Part shown: positions 7,638-14,476 of the stretch, one piece after another
Position numbering within the stretch: the first letter of the stretch is position 1
Layout: each line of letters starts with the position of its first letter
Source of the DNA: JBEKEX01 sp050013615
GTDB lineage: Bacteria; Chloroflexota; Anaerolineae; Anaerolineales; Anaerolineaceae
NCBI GenBank assembly: GCA_050013615.1
Contig: JBEKEX010000022.1
Location: 1 to 19,900 of the forward strand
Direction of reading: 5' to 3'
Length of the DNA: 19,900 nucleotides
Position numbers and translations under genes: made by a program
Notes under the pieces: model-generated
Told to the model about the DNA's origin: nothing
The model's input: the letters and a program-made list of their open reading frames with translations, nothing else
The model's database searches: none

Positions 7638-7680
7638 TTGAGTCATAAACAATATAATATATATATCTACTAGGCTAGAT
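7638..7680 (+). promoter_or_regulatory. AT-rich promoter zone with a small inverted repeat
   Basis: TTGAGT at 7638-7643 is followed by overlapping TATAAT/TATATC boxes in 7653-7667; the TATATC box gives an 18-base spacer. Immediately downstream, ATCTA-N6-TAGAT (7665-7680) is an inverted repeat that could bind a dimeric regulator. Box assignment is uncertain. Confidence 0.35.
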
Positions 7681-7709
7681 GATAATCTACAGGTGAGGAA
7701 TATCAAGAA

Positions 7710-8294
7710 ATGACAATATGGGTGGATGATTATTATCGGGGCTTTCAGGAAATATGCCACTATATAAACGATGGCAGTTCCATTAATATGATTTCAATGT
7801 TCAGACAAGAATTGGAAGCTCTGCCAATTTTTCAAGGCCTTACCACTGCCCAGTTCGATGCACTTTGCCCGTTGATGGAAGTGGTCTATCTGCCATCCCA
7901 ATCGGTGGTCTTCGTCCAGGGCCAGATGGCCGATTACTTTTATATTTTGTGTGAAGGTGAGGTCACTGTCCGCTATAAGCCTTATGACGGCCCACAGCTG
8001 ATCGTGGCGCGCATTACGCGCGGTGGGGTGTTTGGCTGGTCGGCAGCACTACGCCATGAGGTGTATACTTCTGCTGCAATAACAGAGACGGAATGCAGGG
8101 CCTATCGCATGGAAGGGAAGCGCCTGGAGCGCTTGTGCCGGAAGAACCCGGAAGCCGGTGCGATCTTGTTGGAGCGTTTGGCCGATGCCATCGCACAGCG
8201 GCTGGACAGCAGCCGTACACAAGTTCTGGAAATGCTCAATGCCGGCATGGACCATGCGGAAGTCGGTGTAGAAAGAGAAGGTAACAATGACTGA
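7710..8294 (+). CDS. cyclic-nucleotide-binding-fold protein without HTH domain
   Basis: A 194-residue protein with a Crp/Fnr-type effector domain (about 36-135: LPIFQGLTTAQFDALCPLME, then ILCEGEVTV and VFGWSAALRHEVYTSAA) and a helical tail (about 136-180), but no DNA-binding helix-turn-helix. In cAMP-binding proteins the phosphate cassette has GE and an Arg before the Ser/Thr-Ala; here these positions read GW and Tyr (about 109-122), so cAMP binding is unlikely and another ligand or a structural role is more probable. ATG at 7710 is preceded by AGGTGAGG; the later in-frame ATGs at 7788 and 7797 lack such a site but would start nearer the conserved domain. The stop overlaps the next gene by 8 bases, tying it to an Fe-S scaffold gene. 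Confidence 0.85.
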   Translation: MTIWVDDYYRGFQEICHYINDGSSINMISMFRQELEALPIFQGLTTAQFDALCPLMEVVYLPSQSVVFVQGQMADYFYILCEGEVTVRYKPYDGPQLIVARITRGGVFGWSAALRHEVYTSAAITETECRAYRMEGKRLERLCRKNPEAGAILLERLADAIAQRLDSSRTQVLEMLNAGMDHAEVGVEREGNND

Positions 8295-8535
8295 CCAGCA
8301 AAGTGCATTCACCAAGGAGCAGCAATTGCGCGGGCTAATCGAGCAGTTGAATGCTTATATCGAGACATATCACGGCGGTTCGGTGGAGCTGGTTTCGTTC
8401 GACGAAAAGGTCGTGCGCGTCCGCCTCGGCGGGGCATGTCTCGGATGCCCGCTTTCACCGGTCACTCTGAAAGGCTGGGTGGAAGGTACCATCCGCCAGT
8501 TCTTCCCGGAGATCGAAAAAGTAGAAGCCGCATAA
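8287..8535 (+). CDS. NifU C-terminal domain (Nfu-type) Fe-S scaffold/carrier protein
   Basis: Single-domain Nfu protein of 82 residues that would hold a 4Fe-4S cluster at a dimer interface and pass it to apo-proteins. The core motif GGACLGCPLSPVTLKGWVE (48-66) has the cluster-binding CxxC at C51 and C54, and the ending IRQFFPEIEKVEA matches the family C-terminus. It lacks the A-type N-terminal domain of NfuA and the NifU IscU-like part. The ATG lies inside the upstream gene (8-base overlap), with AGAAGG just before it, so the two proteins are co-translated. A strong hairpin terminator follows at once. Confidence 0.94.
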   Translation: MTDQQSAFTKEQQLRGLIEQLNAYIETYHGGSVELVSFDEKVVRVRLGGACLGCPLSPVTLKGWVEGTIRQFFPEIEKVEAA

Positions 8536-8550
8536 TAAATGCTTGAATAA

Positions 8551-8580
8551 AAAAAGCGCTTTCAATCGAAAGCGCTTTTT
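8551..8580. terminator. bidirectional rho-independent terminator
   Basis: A perfect 13-bp stem, AAAAAGCGCTTTC (8551-8563) with GAAAGCGCTTTTT (8568-8580), and loop AATC. The A-run and T-run flanks let it serve both the Nfu gene (+) and the convergent SHOCT-like gene (-). Confidence 0.93.
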
Positions 8581-8596
8581 CTCGCGTTAGGTGATG

Positions 8597-8980
8597 CTAT
8601 TCCAGAAACACTTCCACGTGTTCCCCTTCTTCCTCGTCGGTGACATCCACGATCTGACCGATGTCGCCGGCGCGGATGTGCTCAAGCAGATCGCTGGTGT
8701 CCAGTCCTTCGACCTCCGGGGAAAACCGCGCGCCCATCTTGACCCCGGCGTTGATCACACTGACTGGCATGCGCACGTTGACACGCACTTTGCCGGAGTT
8801 GGTGTCGACCACGCGCAAGCGGAACCAACGGGCGGTCCGGGTGGGTTGCGCTTCAGAGGGATCGGCCTGCGGGGTGGGCTTTTGACCTAATGCCTCCAGC
8901 AACCGCATCCCTTCTTCGGCGGTAATTTTTCCATCCTGGATCATTTGAAGGACTTTGAGCCGTTCTTCAGAGCTATCCAT
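8597..8980 (-). CDS. SHOCT-like domain protein, unknown function
   Basis: A 127-residue acidic soluble protein. The N-terminal helix pair EERLKVLQMIQDGKITAEEGMRLLEAL (about 5-31) is the SHOCT-like motif also found at the start of YvlB/LiaX-type envelope-stress proteins and of DUF2089-like proteins. A polar linker (about 32-48) leads to a beta-rich part with LRVVDTNSGKVRVNVRMPVSVI, a pattern shared with that group, and an acidic C-terminal end (DVTDEEEGEHVEVFLE). It has no signal peptide or membrane segment. An AAGGAGACAT sequence precedes the ATG. It is a monocistronic unit converging on the shared terminator. Function is unassigned; a regulatory or oligomerisation role is only a guess. Confidence 0.85.
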   Translation of the reverse strand: MDSSEERLKVLQMIQDGKITAEEGMRLLEALGQKPTPQADPSEAQPTRTARWFRLRVVDTNSGKVRVNVRMPVSVINAGVKMGARFSPEVEGLDTSDLLEHIRAGDIGQIVDVTDEEEGEHVEVFLE

Positions 8981-9133
8981 TATGTCTCCTTGGCACCTGC
9001 ACCAGCAGGCAAGATTATTTTACCCCGAATCGACTGCCGTGACACGGTCGTGTTAAAGAGCAATCACCCTGGTTTGAGGGTACAATAGAGCGGAACTTTG
9101 GCGAATCTTTAGCGTCTACGCTACACAAAGACA

Positions 9134-10444
9134 ATGATCCAAAACACAAATACAGGTATGAATATGAGAACAAAAGTAAAGGCGACCATGGTCATGGCAA
9201 CGCTGGTCATGGTTGCTCTTTTATCGACGGCGTGCAGTGCGTTCCAACCGGCGGCACAAGCCAGTCCGATAGCCACGCAACAAATACCAGCGGTTCGATC
9301 TGCACTTGAGGAAGCATCGATCGAGCTGGGGGTGCCGCAGGCGCAGCTTACGGTGACGTCGGTCAAGGCAACGGACTGGCCGGATGCCTGTCTGGGGCTG
9401 GCAGGGCCAAAAGAAGCGTGTGCCCAGGTGGTGACACACGGTTATCAGATTATTTTGTCTAACCAGGGGAAGCAAATCGAAATCCACACCGATGGCACCG
9501 GGCAATCGGTGCGGATGGCAGGGACGGAAACGAACCTGCCTGCCGGCGCGGTGAGAGCCCAACAGCTTTTGGCGCAGGCGCTCGATCTGGATAGTTCCCA
9601 GGTGAAAGTGGTGAGCGCAACGGCGGTAAATTGGTCCGACGCGTGCCTGGAAGTTCAAACAACCGGTGCGGCCTGCGTCCAGGCGCAGACGCCCGGCTAC
9701 CGCGTAACGTTGGAAGCGCAGGGCAAATCGTATGAGTACCATTCGGATGAGAATGGCAGCCAGGTGGTGCTGGCGGTTTCCCCCGCCTTGCAGATCGGCA
9801 CGTCGGTGCTCGTTTGGCAAAGCAGCACTCAACCGTGCCAGGAAGTGCAGGTCAGCCTCTTCGGAGTCGGTTTTGGCGGGTGCGGTGGGGCGATGATCCA
9901 GAAGATGTTCGTGAATGGCAATCGCGCTGTGGAGCTGACAGCATTCACGGCCACGTATAAATCCTTTACGGCCGATACGCCAGCCGGGACGATTGATTTT
10001 ACCGGGCAGGGCAGCCAAACGGCAGGCTCGGCCGAAGAGCGCAGCTTTGCCGAGTGGGCAAACATGGTCAACATGGAAACGTTGGGCGGCAACAGTGGCA
10101 CGGATTGGGGGCTGGCCTTTTCGTGGCAGCGCCAGGGTGGGATCGCGGCGCTATGCGATGACCTTTCGGTTTTCCTAAGCGGTTGGGCCTATCCCGGCTC
10201 TTGTGCGCTGGGCACGTCGACAGACCAGGGTGCTTTTCGCTTGAACGAGGCGCAATTGGAGCAGCTTTATGGATTGGTGGACCGCCTTCAATCGGTAACC
10301 ATCCATCAGAGCGATAATGCCACTGCCGATAACATGACCTGGGATCTGACTTTCAACGGTACCGGCAAGGCGACTGCCACCGATGTGGATAAGCAAGCTT
10401 TGTTGGATTTTGCCGGCCAGGTGTTTGCTGCTAAGGGAAAATAA
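9134..10444 (+). CDS. lipoprotein with two tandem repeats, unknown function
   Basis: A 436-residue exported protein. The N-terminus has a hydrophobic signal ending in ALLSTAC, where C34 would be lipidated; Ser at -3 is less usual than Leu. Two homologous repeats of about 75 residues follow (about 55-130 and 141-214), each with the pattern W-x-DACL, a second Cys about ten residues later, GY-x-[IV]-x-L, QGK and [HY]-x-[ST]D: compare DWPDACLGLA and NWSDACLEVQ. Paired Cys in each repeat suggest disulfides outside the membrane. The C-terminal part (about 220-436) is a further extracellular domain with more Cys and no recognised family. Start is uncertain: ATG 9134 has no good ribosome site, and ATG 9158 would give a shorter, more typical signal peptide. 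Confidence 0.85.
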   Translation: MIQNTNTGMNMRTKVKATMVMATLVMVALLSTACSAFQPAAQASPIATQQIPAVRSALEEASIELGVPQAQLTVTSVKATDWPDACLGLAGPKEACAQVVTHGYQIILSNQGKQIEIHTDGTGQSVRMAGTETNLPAGAVRAQQLLAQALDLDSSQVKVVSATAVNWSDACLEVQTTGAACVQAQTPGYRVTLEAQGKSYEYHSDENGSQVVLAVSPALQIGTSVLVWQSSTQPCQEVQVSLFGVGFGGCGGAMIQKMFVNGNRAVELTAFTATYKSFTADTPAGTIDFTGQGSQTAGSAEERSFAEWANMVNMETLGGNSGTDWGLAFSWQRQGGIAALCDDLSVFLSGWAYPGSCALGTSTDQGAFRLNEAQLEQLYGLVDRLQSVTIHQSDNATADNMTWDLTFNGTGKATATDVDKQALLDFAGQVFAAKGK

Positions 10445-10462
10445 GCGCAACATGGTTCATAC

Positions 10463-10496
10463 ATCCATCCTCTTCAAAAAAGAGGATGGATTTGTT
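10463..10496 (+). terminator. rho-independent terminator after the lipoprotein gene
   Basis: A perfect 12-bp stem, ATCCATCCTCTT (10463-10474) with AAGAGGATGGAT (10480-10491), and a 5-base loop CAAAA, followed by TTGTTATT. Confidence 0.85.
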
Positions 10497-10535
10497 ATTA
10501 ATTCTGGTGTGAATCCATGCTGAAGGTTAACTCAC

Positions 10536-10559
10536 CAAATCGAATATTTGTGCTAAAAT
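10536..10559 (+). promoter_or_regulatory. inverted repeat and -10 box upstream of the Mrr-type gene
   Basis: CAAAT-N5-ATTTG (10536-10550) lies just before a TAAAAT box (10554-10559), where a repressor dimer would block RNA polymerase. No good -35 is seen. Operator function is inferred only from placement. Confidence 0.3.
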
Positions 10560-10588
10560 CACGGTAGAGGTAGTTTGGGAAGTCACCG

Positions 10589-11272
10589 ATGACCGTCCTT
10601 GAGATCTTTCAAGCACTTTTTGGCTTTTGGCCGCTGATCACCCTGGCGGCCTTTATTGGCGTATTTAAAAGCCGGGGGAAATTTGCCGTCGTGCTGCGGC
10701 GCGGGTTGCGCCTGGTTTTTGCCCTGTGGCTGCTTTGGGCGCTGATCGGCGTTTCCATTGTGGTGACCGATGCACGGGTGGCTACTCTCATTGCCGAACC
10801 GTGGAACACCTTGGGTTTTATCCTGGTCGGCATGGCCTGTGGTGCGCTGTTGTTCTATCTGGAATGGCGTGAATGGCACCGCATCCACGAGGCGCTGCAG
10901 AATGCCCAAACTATTGAAGATATCTATCGCCTTTCACCGGGCGAATTCGAGGAATTGGTGGCCAAGTTCTTCCGCCGCCATGGCTTCAAGGCGCAGCGGG
11001 TGGGGGCGCAAGGCGACCACGGCGTGGATCTGAAAATCGAGACGCCCCACGGGGCGCACTGGATTGCCCAGTGTAAGCGTTGGAAGGGCCAAGTGGGTGA
11101 ACCGGTGATCCGTGACTTTTACGGCACCATGGTGCACGAGGCGGCCAGCAAGGGCTTTGTGGTGACGACCGGCACGTTCTCGCAGGCAGCGGTGGCCTGG
11201 GTGGGAGGCAAACCCATCGAGCTGCTCGATGGCGAGCAGCTGGTCAAGATGGTCAAGGAAGTGCGGAAGTGA
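10589..11272 (+). CDS. membrane-anchored Mrr-type restriction endonuclease-like protein
   Basis: A 227-residue protein joining membrane helices to a PD-(D/E)xK nuclease. Three hydrophobic segments (about 5-26, 38-60, 72-91) are followed by a charged helix and the Mrr_cat domain (about 115-222). Catalytic elements are visible: LSPGEFEELV (115-124, E119), GDHGVDLKI (142-150, D147) and QCKR (161-164, Q161 and K163), then FVVTTGTFSQAA and ELLDGEQLV, which are typical of the family. Mrr proteins cut modified or foreign DNA; tethering to the membrane would place the nuclease where DNA enters. No methylase or specificity partner is adjacent. The gene is monocistronic, with GGGAAG before the ATG and a hairpin after its stop. 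Confidence 0.9.
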   Translation: MTVLEIFQALFGFWPLITLAAFIGVFKSRGKFAVVLRRGLRLVFALWLLWALIGVSIVVTDARVATLIAEPWNTLGFILVGMACGALLFYLEWREWHRIHEALQNAQTIEDIYRLSPGEFEELVAKFFRRHGFKAQRVGAQGDHGVDLKIETPHGAHWIAQCKRWKGQVGEPVIRDFYGTMVHEAASKGFVVTTGTFSQAAVAWVGGKPIELLDGEQLVKMVKEVRK

Positions 11273-11281
11273 TAACGGTTG

Positions 11282-11302
11282 GGGCACAGCGACGCTGTGC
11301 CC
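11282..11302. terminator. GC-rich hairpin between convergent genes
   Basis: A perfect 9-bp stem GGGCACAGC/GCTGTGCCC with a 3-base loop (GAC), lying between the stop of the Mrr-type gene and the stop of the minus-strand phosphoesterase. It has no T-run, so it may be a structural stop or a dispersed repeat unit rather than a classical terminator. Confidence 0.5.
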
Positions 11303-12352
11303 TTACTTCCAGGGGGCGGTAATCAACACGTTAGCGTCATCCGCAGCATGGCCGAGAAGCGGCAAATTCCAGGCCGTCTCGATGGTCTTCAACAGCGAGT
11401 AATGTGTGTAAGGGGTGTCGTCCTGGAAACTGCTTTTTGCCAGGGGAGAGATCAAGACGGTTGGCACCCGCCCGCCGGCGGAGGCCGGCAGGCCGCAGCA
11501 GGAATGATCACCTTGACCCTCGTCCCACGTTAAAATGATCAAGTAGGGCTCGGTCGCGGCCCTCTGGTTCAGGTAGGGGAGCAGCTTATCCATGATGCCT
11601 CCCAGCCAGCCATCGGCCAGGGCCAATGTGCAGTCCGGGTTGCTGAAGTCGTCGTCGGTCGAGACGCAACTATTGGGCATAATGTAGACGAAATCCGAGA
11701 GAGTGCCGGCAGCCAGGTCGGTATCCAACTGCGAGAGTGGGACGATCGATTGGTCACAGCGGGCTGAATCCAGGCGGATGTCATCGAAATACATGAACGG
11801 GTTGTGCTTCTGGACGTAAATCGCCGTATCGCTCACGAAACAGGGGTTGGGCATGTCCTGGAAATAGGCACGCCATGTGCGGCCGCTGGCTTCGATTTGA
11901 TCTGCCAGGTTGGTTGCAGAGACAAAGCATTTACCGCAATCGGATTTGATGTTGAACGTGTCCCCGCCGAACACGGCCAGGTAATTGGGCAAGCTGGGGT
12001 GCATGATGGCGTAGTATTGCGTCAGCAGGGTGTTCTGGCTGGCATACAGGTTGAAGTTCGGCATCGTCGTGTTGCCGATCACGGAGCTGAACTCGTGGTT
12101 CTCGAAAAAGATCACGATGATATGCTTGAAATCGGGCACCAGCGGCTTGGGGGTCGGCGAGGGCGTTGCGCTGGGGATGGGCGACGGCGTGACGGTGGGA
12201 GGTACGGCTGTGGCCGTCGGCAGCGGCATAGCTGTTGCCGGTACCAGGGTCGGCATGGCGGTGGGCGCTGGAGCAGTAGTACTACATCCTGATGATAAGA
12301 TGGACAAACAAATGATAATACCAGTGGTGCGAAGCAACTTTGAAGCTACCAT
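11303..12352 (-). CDS. phosphoesterase-family lipoprotein (acid phosphatase / phospholipase C-like)
   Basis: A 349-residue exported enzyme of the phosphoesterase family (alkaline-phosphatase-like fold, phospholipase C / acid phosphatase group). The signal peptide ends in ILSSGC, with C23 as likely lipidation site. Residues 24-70 are a Thr/Pro/Ala-rich stalk. The catalytic domain starts at KHIIVIFFENHEF (76-88), where E and N are metal-site residues of the family, followed by HPSLPNYLAVFGGD (118-131), LTWDEGQGDHSC (274-285) and THYSLLKTIE (316-325). Eight or more Cys suggest disulfides. The start is the ATG at 12352, not a longer in-frame extension that would run through pcm: it overlaps the pcm stop by 7 bases, so the two genes are translationally coupled. 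The substrate is unknown. Confidence 0.9.
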   Translation of the reverse strand: MVASKLLRTTGIIICLSILSSGCSTTAPAPTAMPTLVPATAMPLPTATAVPPTVTPSPIPSATPSPTPKPLVPDFKHIIVIFFENHEFSSVIGNTTMPNFNLYASQNTLLTQYYAIMHPSLPNYLAVFGGDTFNIKSDCGKCFVSATNLADQIEASGRTWRAYFQDMPNPCFVSDTAIYVQKHNPFMYFDDIRLDSARCDQSIVPLSQLDTDLAAGTLSDFVYIMPNSCVSTDDDFSNPDCTLALADGWLGGIMDKLLPYLNQRAATEPYLIILTWDEGQGDHSCCGLPASAGGRVPTVLISPLAKSSFQDDTPYTHYSLLKTIETAWNLPLLGHAADDANVLITAPWK

Positions 12353-12999
12353 TCTTCGTCCTTCCAGCCAAATTGGCCGCGCAACGGCACGAACGTCACC
12401 GGGAGGACGTCTTCGTGGTCGAGCCGGTTGCCGGTTTTCCACCAAAGCTGCAATAGTTGACTTTCTTGCTGGCCGACGGGGATGATCATCCGGCCATCTT
12501 CTGCCAGTTGTTCCAACAGCGGCTGAGGGGGCCGCGGTGCGGCCGCTGTGACGATGATGCCGTGGTAGGGCGCAGCCGGTGGCCAGCCGAGCGTGCCATC
12601 TGCCGTGTGGACGGTCACGTTCTTGTATCCCAAGCCAAACAAAGTCAGGCGGGCTTTTTCGGCCAACTCGGGCACAAATTCGACTGTGTGGACGGTGTGC
12701 GCCAGCAGCGAAAGCACGGCGGCTTGATAACCCGACCCGGTCCCGACCTCCAGCACGTTCTCGTTCCCCTTCAAATGCAGTTGATCGGCCATAAAAGCCA
12801 CGATATAGGGCTGTGAGATGGTTTGCTTCCAGCCGATGGGCAAGGGACCATCGTGGAAGGCCCAATTGCGCTGCTCGGGCGGCACGAACAATTCGCGCGG
12901 TACGCGGCGCATGGCGTCCAGGACGCGTGGATCATGCACGCCGCGCTGCTCGATCTGCTCGTCCACCATCAAATTGCGCTTGGGAGGAATGGAGGTCAT
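12346..12999 (-). CDS. pcm: protein-L-isoaspartate O-methyltransferase
   Basis: Repairs aged proteins by methylating L-isoaspartyl residues with S-adenosylmethionine. It is 217 residues, normal for PCMT. Visible motifs: the N-terminal RVLDAMRRVPRELFVP (25-40), the family segment LPIGWKQTISQPYIVAFM (53-70), SAM-binding motif I VLEVGTGSGYQAA (82-94), the acidic residue of motif post-I in TVEFVPEL (105-112), and AEDGRMIIPVG (166-176). The usual DGPLPIGxGQTIS reads GWK instead of GxG, a small deviation. The ATG lies 6 bases after a -10 box with no ribosome binding site, so the mRNA may be leaderless. It overlaps the next gene by 7 bases. Confidence 0.96.
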   Translation of the reverse strand: MTSIPPKRNLMVDEQIEQRGVHDPRVLDAMRRVPRELFVPPEQRNWAFHDGPLPIGWKQTISQPYIVAFMADQLHLKGNENVLEVGTGSGYQAAVLSLLAHTVHTVEFVPELAEKARLTLFGLGYKNVTVHTADGTLGWPPAAPYHGIIVTAAAPRPPQPLLEQLAEDGRMIIPVGQQESQLLQLWWKTGNRLDHEDVLPVTFVPLRGQFGWKDEEW

Positions 13000-13005
13000 A
13001 GGATT

Positions 13006-13033
13006 ATTCTAAATCAGTATTGATAGATTGCAA
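13006..13033 (-). promoter_or_regulatory. promoter of pcm; likely leaderless
   Basis: On the minus strand TTGCAA (13033-13028) and TAGAAT (13011-13006) are 16 bases apart. The pcm ATG begins 6 bases after the -10 box, at about the expected transcription start, and no Shine-Dalgarno sequence is present. Confidence 0.6.
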
Positions 13034-13047
13034 TGGGATTCCTTTCT

Positions 13048-14115
13048 TTATGAATTGTTTTGGATCAGAAGATTGCTGATCCGGCGATCGAGCTTTCCCA
13101 TGGGGAAACCGGCCAGTTCGTTCAAACTAACCCATTGCAAATCGCTGGCCTCCACCGGCCGCGGCTCGCCGCCTGCCAGCGTGCAATGATAGGCGTGCAG
13201 AGTGACGCGGAAATGGGTATAGGCGTGATTGAATTCGCCTACATACTCGCCAACCTTGATCTCGGCCAGCAGTTCTTCGTTGATCTCGCGTTTCAACCCG
13301 TTTTCCAGGCTTTCGCCCGCTTCCACTTTGCCGCCCGGGAACTCCCACATGCCGCCCAGCAGCCCTTTGGCCGGGCGGCGGGCGATGAGCACTTTCCCAT
13401 CACGATGGATGACAGCAGCGGTCACGGTGACGTGCGGCACACTGCGCCGTTCAGGCATGACCGGGCGTTTTTCCTGTACGCCTAACGCGTACGCCCGGCA
13501 CAGGTTGTTGACGGGGCAGGCAGGGCAATCGGGGGCATGCGGCATGCAGATGGCGGTTCCCAGGTCCATCATGGCCTGGTTGTAATCACCGGCGCTGCCG
13601 GGGGGTAGGTTCTCGGCGGCCAATTCCCACAATCGTTTTTCGCCGGCGGGCGAGCGGGCAGGCTCCTGCACGTCGAATATGCGTGCCAGTACGCGGCGGA
13701 TGTTGCCATCCAGGGCAGGTTCGTTCTGTCCAAAGGCGATGGAGGCAATGGCGCCGGCGGTGTAGCGGCCGATGCCCGGCAGGTGTTCCAAAGCGGTGCG
13801 GTCGCCGGGCAGCACGCCGTTGTAGCTTTCCATCACCACCCTGGCAGCCTTAAATAAATTACGCGCCCGGCTGTAATATCCCAATCCTTCCCAGAGCTTC
13901 AACACTTCCTGCTCGTCGGCGGCTGCCAATGCCTGCAGGGTGGGGAAGCGCATCATCCAGCACTCGAAATAGGGGATGACGGTGGGCACCTGGGTCTGCT
14001 GGAGCATGATCTCCGACACCCAGATGGCATAGGGATCAGAAAGCCCGCGCCAAGGCAGGCGGCGGGCATTTTGATGGTACCAGGCGAGCAACTGGCGGGT
14101 TAATTGCGTTTCCAT
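13048..14115 (-). CDS. mutY: A/G-specific adenine DNA glycosylase with C-terminal Nudix domain
   Basis: Removes adenine mispaired with 8-oxoguanine in base excision repair. It is 355 residues, normal for MutY. The glycosylase core has catalytic E35 in WVSEIMLQQTQV, the helix-hairpin-helix LPGIGRYTAGAIAS (112-125) and catalytic D136 in ALDGNIRRVLAR. The 4Fe-4S loop is C190-x6-C197-x2-C200-x5-C206. The C-terminal domain (about 228-350), which in MutY reads the 8-oxoG, is Nudix-like and retains most of the hydrolase box (G262, E268, R276-E277, E280-E281), with Leu at the usual final Gly. Such a well-kept box hints at possible residual nucleotide hydrolase activity, which is inference. It lies 45 bases after the 100-residue gene and ahead of pcm. 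Confidence 0.95.
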   Translation of the reverse strand: METQLTRQLLAWYHQNARRLPWRGLSDPYAIWVSEIMLQQTQVPTVIPYFECWMMRFPTLQALAAADEQEVLKLWEGLGYYSRARNLFKAARVVMESYNGVLPGDRTALEHLPGIGRYTAGAIASIAFGQNEPALDGNIRRVLARIFDVQEPARSPAGEKRLWELAAENLPPGSAGDYNQAMMDLGTAICMPHAPDCPACPVNNLCRAYALGVQEKRPVMPERRSVPHVTVTAAVIHRDGKVLIARRPAKGLLGGMWEFPGGKVEAGESLENGLKREINEELLAEIKVGEYVGEFNHAYTHFRVTLHAYHCTLAGGEPRPVEASDLQWVSLNELAGFPMGKLDRRISNLLIQNNS

Positions 14116-14160
14116 AATTGGATTACCGAAAAGTCTGTCAGCCGACTTGTAGGGTACGGC

Positions 14161-14463
14161 CTAGAACTGGAACCCTCCCCGCGCTTCGACCACTTTGACC
14201 AGGTAATTCTGGACGAAGTCCATTAATTGGTTGGTCAGGTTCTTCCACTCCGCCGTATGGGTGATCTGGCGGAATTTGGACAGTGTAGGAAGCCGTGCCC
14301 CCACCATGATCTGCGGCTGCTCGCCGTAGACCGTGGCCCAGGCATCGCTCAAATCGAGACCCAGGCGCTGCATCCCTGGGACGAATTCGCGGATTACGAA
14401 CTCGAAATATTCCTGTTCTTTTTCGGGGATGATGTCCCAGGTGAGGATGACTTTGATCGCCAC
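14161..14463 (-). CDS. 100-residue protein of unknown function (GTG start)
   Basis: Small soluble protein with alternating strands and helices (AIKVILTWDII, then EYFEFVIREFVPGMQRLG, DAWATVYG, QIMVGARLPT, EWKNLTNQLMDFVQNYLVKVVEA). The beta-alpha-beta-beta order resembles dimeric alpha/beta-barrel (ABM/NIPSNAP-like) proteins, but this is judged by eye only. I choose GTG at 14463 because AGAGGAAGC precedes it and MAIKVILTW is a natural start; a longer in-frame ATG start would overlap the upstream gene. It begins 13 bases after the metallo-beta-lactamase-fold gene, so it is co-transcribed with it and probably with mutY. Function is not assignable. Confidence 0.75.
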   Translation of the reverse strand: MAIKVILTWDIIPEKEQEYFEFVIREFVPGMQRLGLDLSDAWATVYGEQPQIMVGARLPTLSKFRQITHTAEWKNLTNQLMDFVQNYLVKVVEARGGFQF

Positions 14464-14476
14464 GCTTCCTCTGTTA

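Larger units (their letters stand above)
7326..7709. other. 384-base intergenic region
   Basis: No convincing intact gene. The left two thirds are GC-moderate and include a minus-strand open stretch with a hydrophobic translation (see the pseudogene entry). The right end (7640-7680) is very AT-rich, with TATAAT at 7653-7658, and probably carries the promoter of the gene at 7710. No terminator with a T-run is visible after recO. Confidence 0.6.

Noticed and set aside
9053..9086. Promoter for the lipoprotein gene (TTAAAG ... TACAAT)
   Set aside because: The TACAAT box is plausible but the spacer is 22 bases and no other -35 fits, so it was not listed as a feature.
9221..10018. Minus-strand frame opposite the lipoprotein gene
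   Set aside because: The plus strand has a signal peptide, lipobox and internal repeats; the antisense frame shows only Arg/His-rich low-information sequence.
12130..12290. Short GC-rich quasi-repeats
   Set aside because: They encode the Thr/Pro-rich stalk of the phosphoesterase on the minus strand; coding low complexity, not a repeat array.
12353..12865. N-terminal extension of the phosphoesterase through pcm
   Set aside because: It would cover most of pcm in another frame and lack a signal peptide; the ATG at 12352 gives a proper lipoprotein signal.
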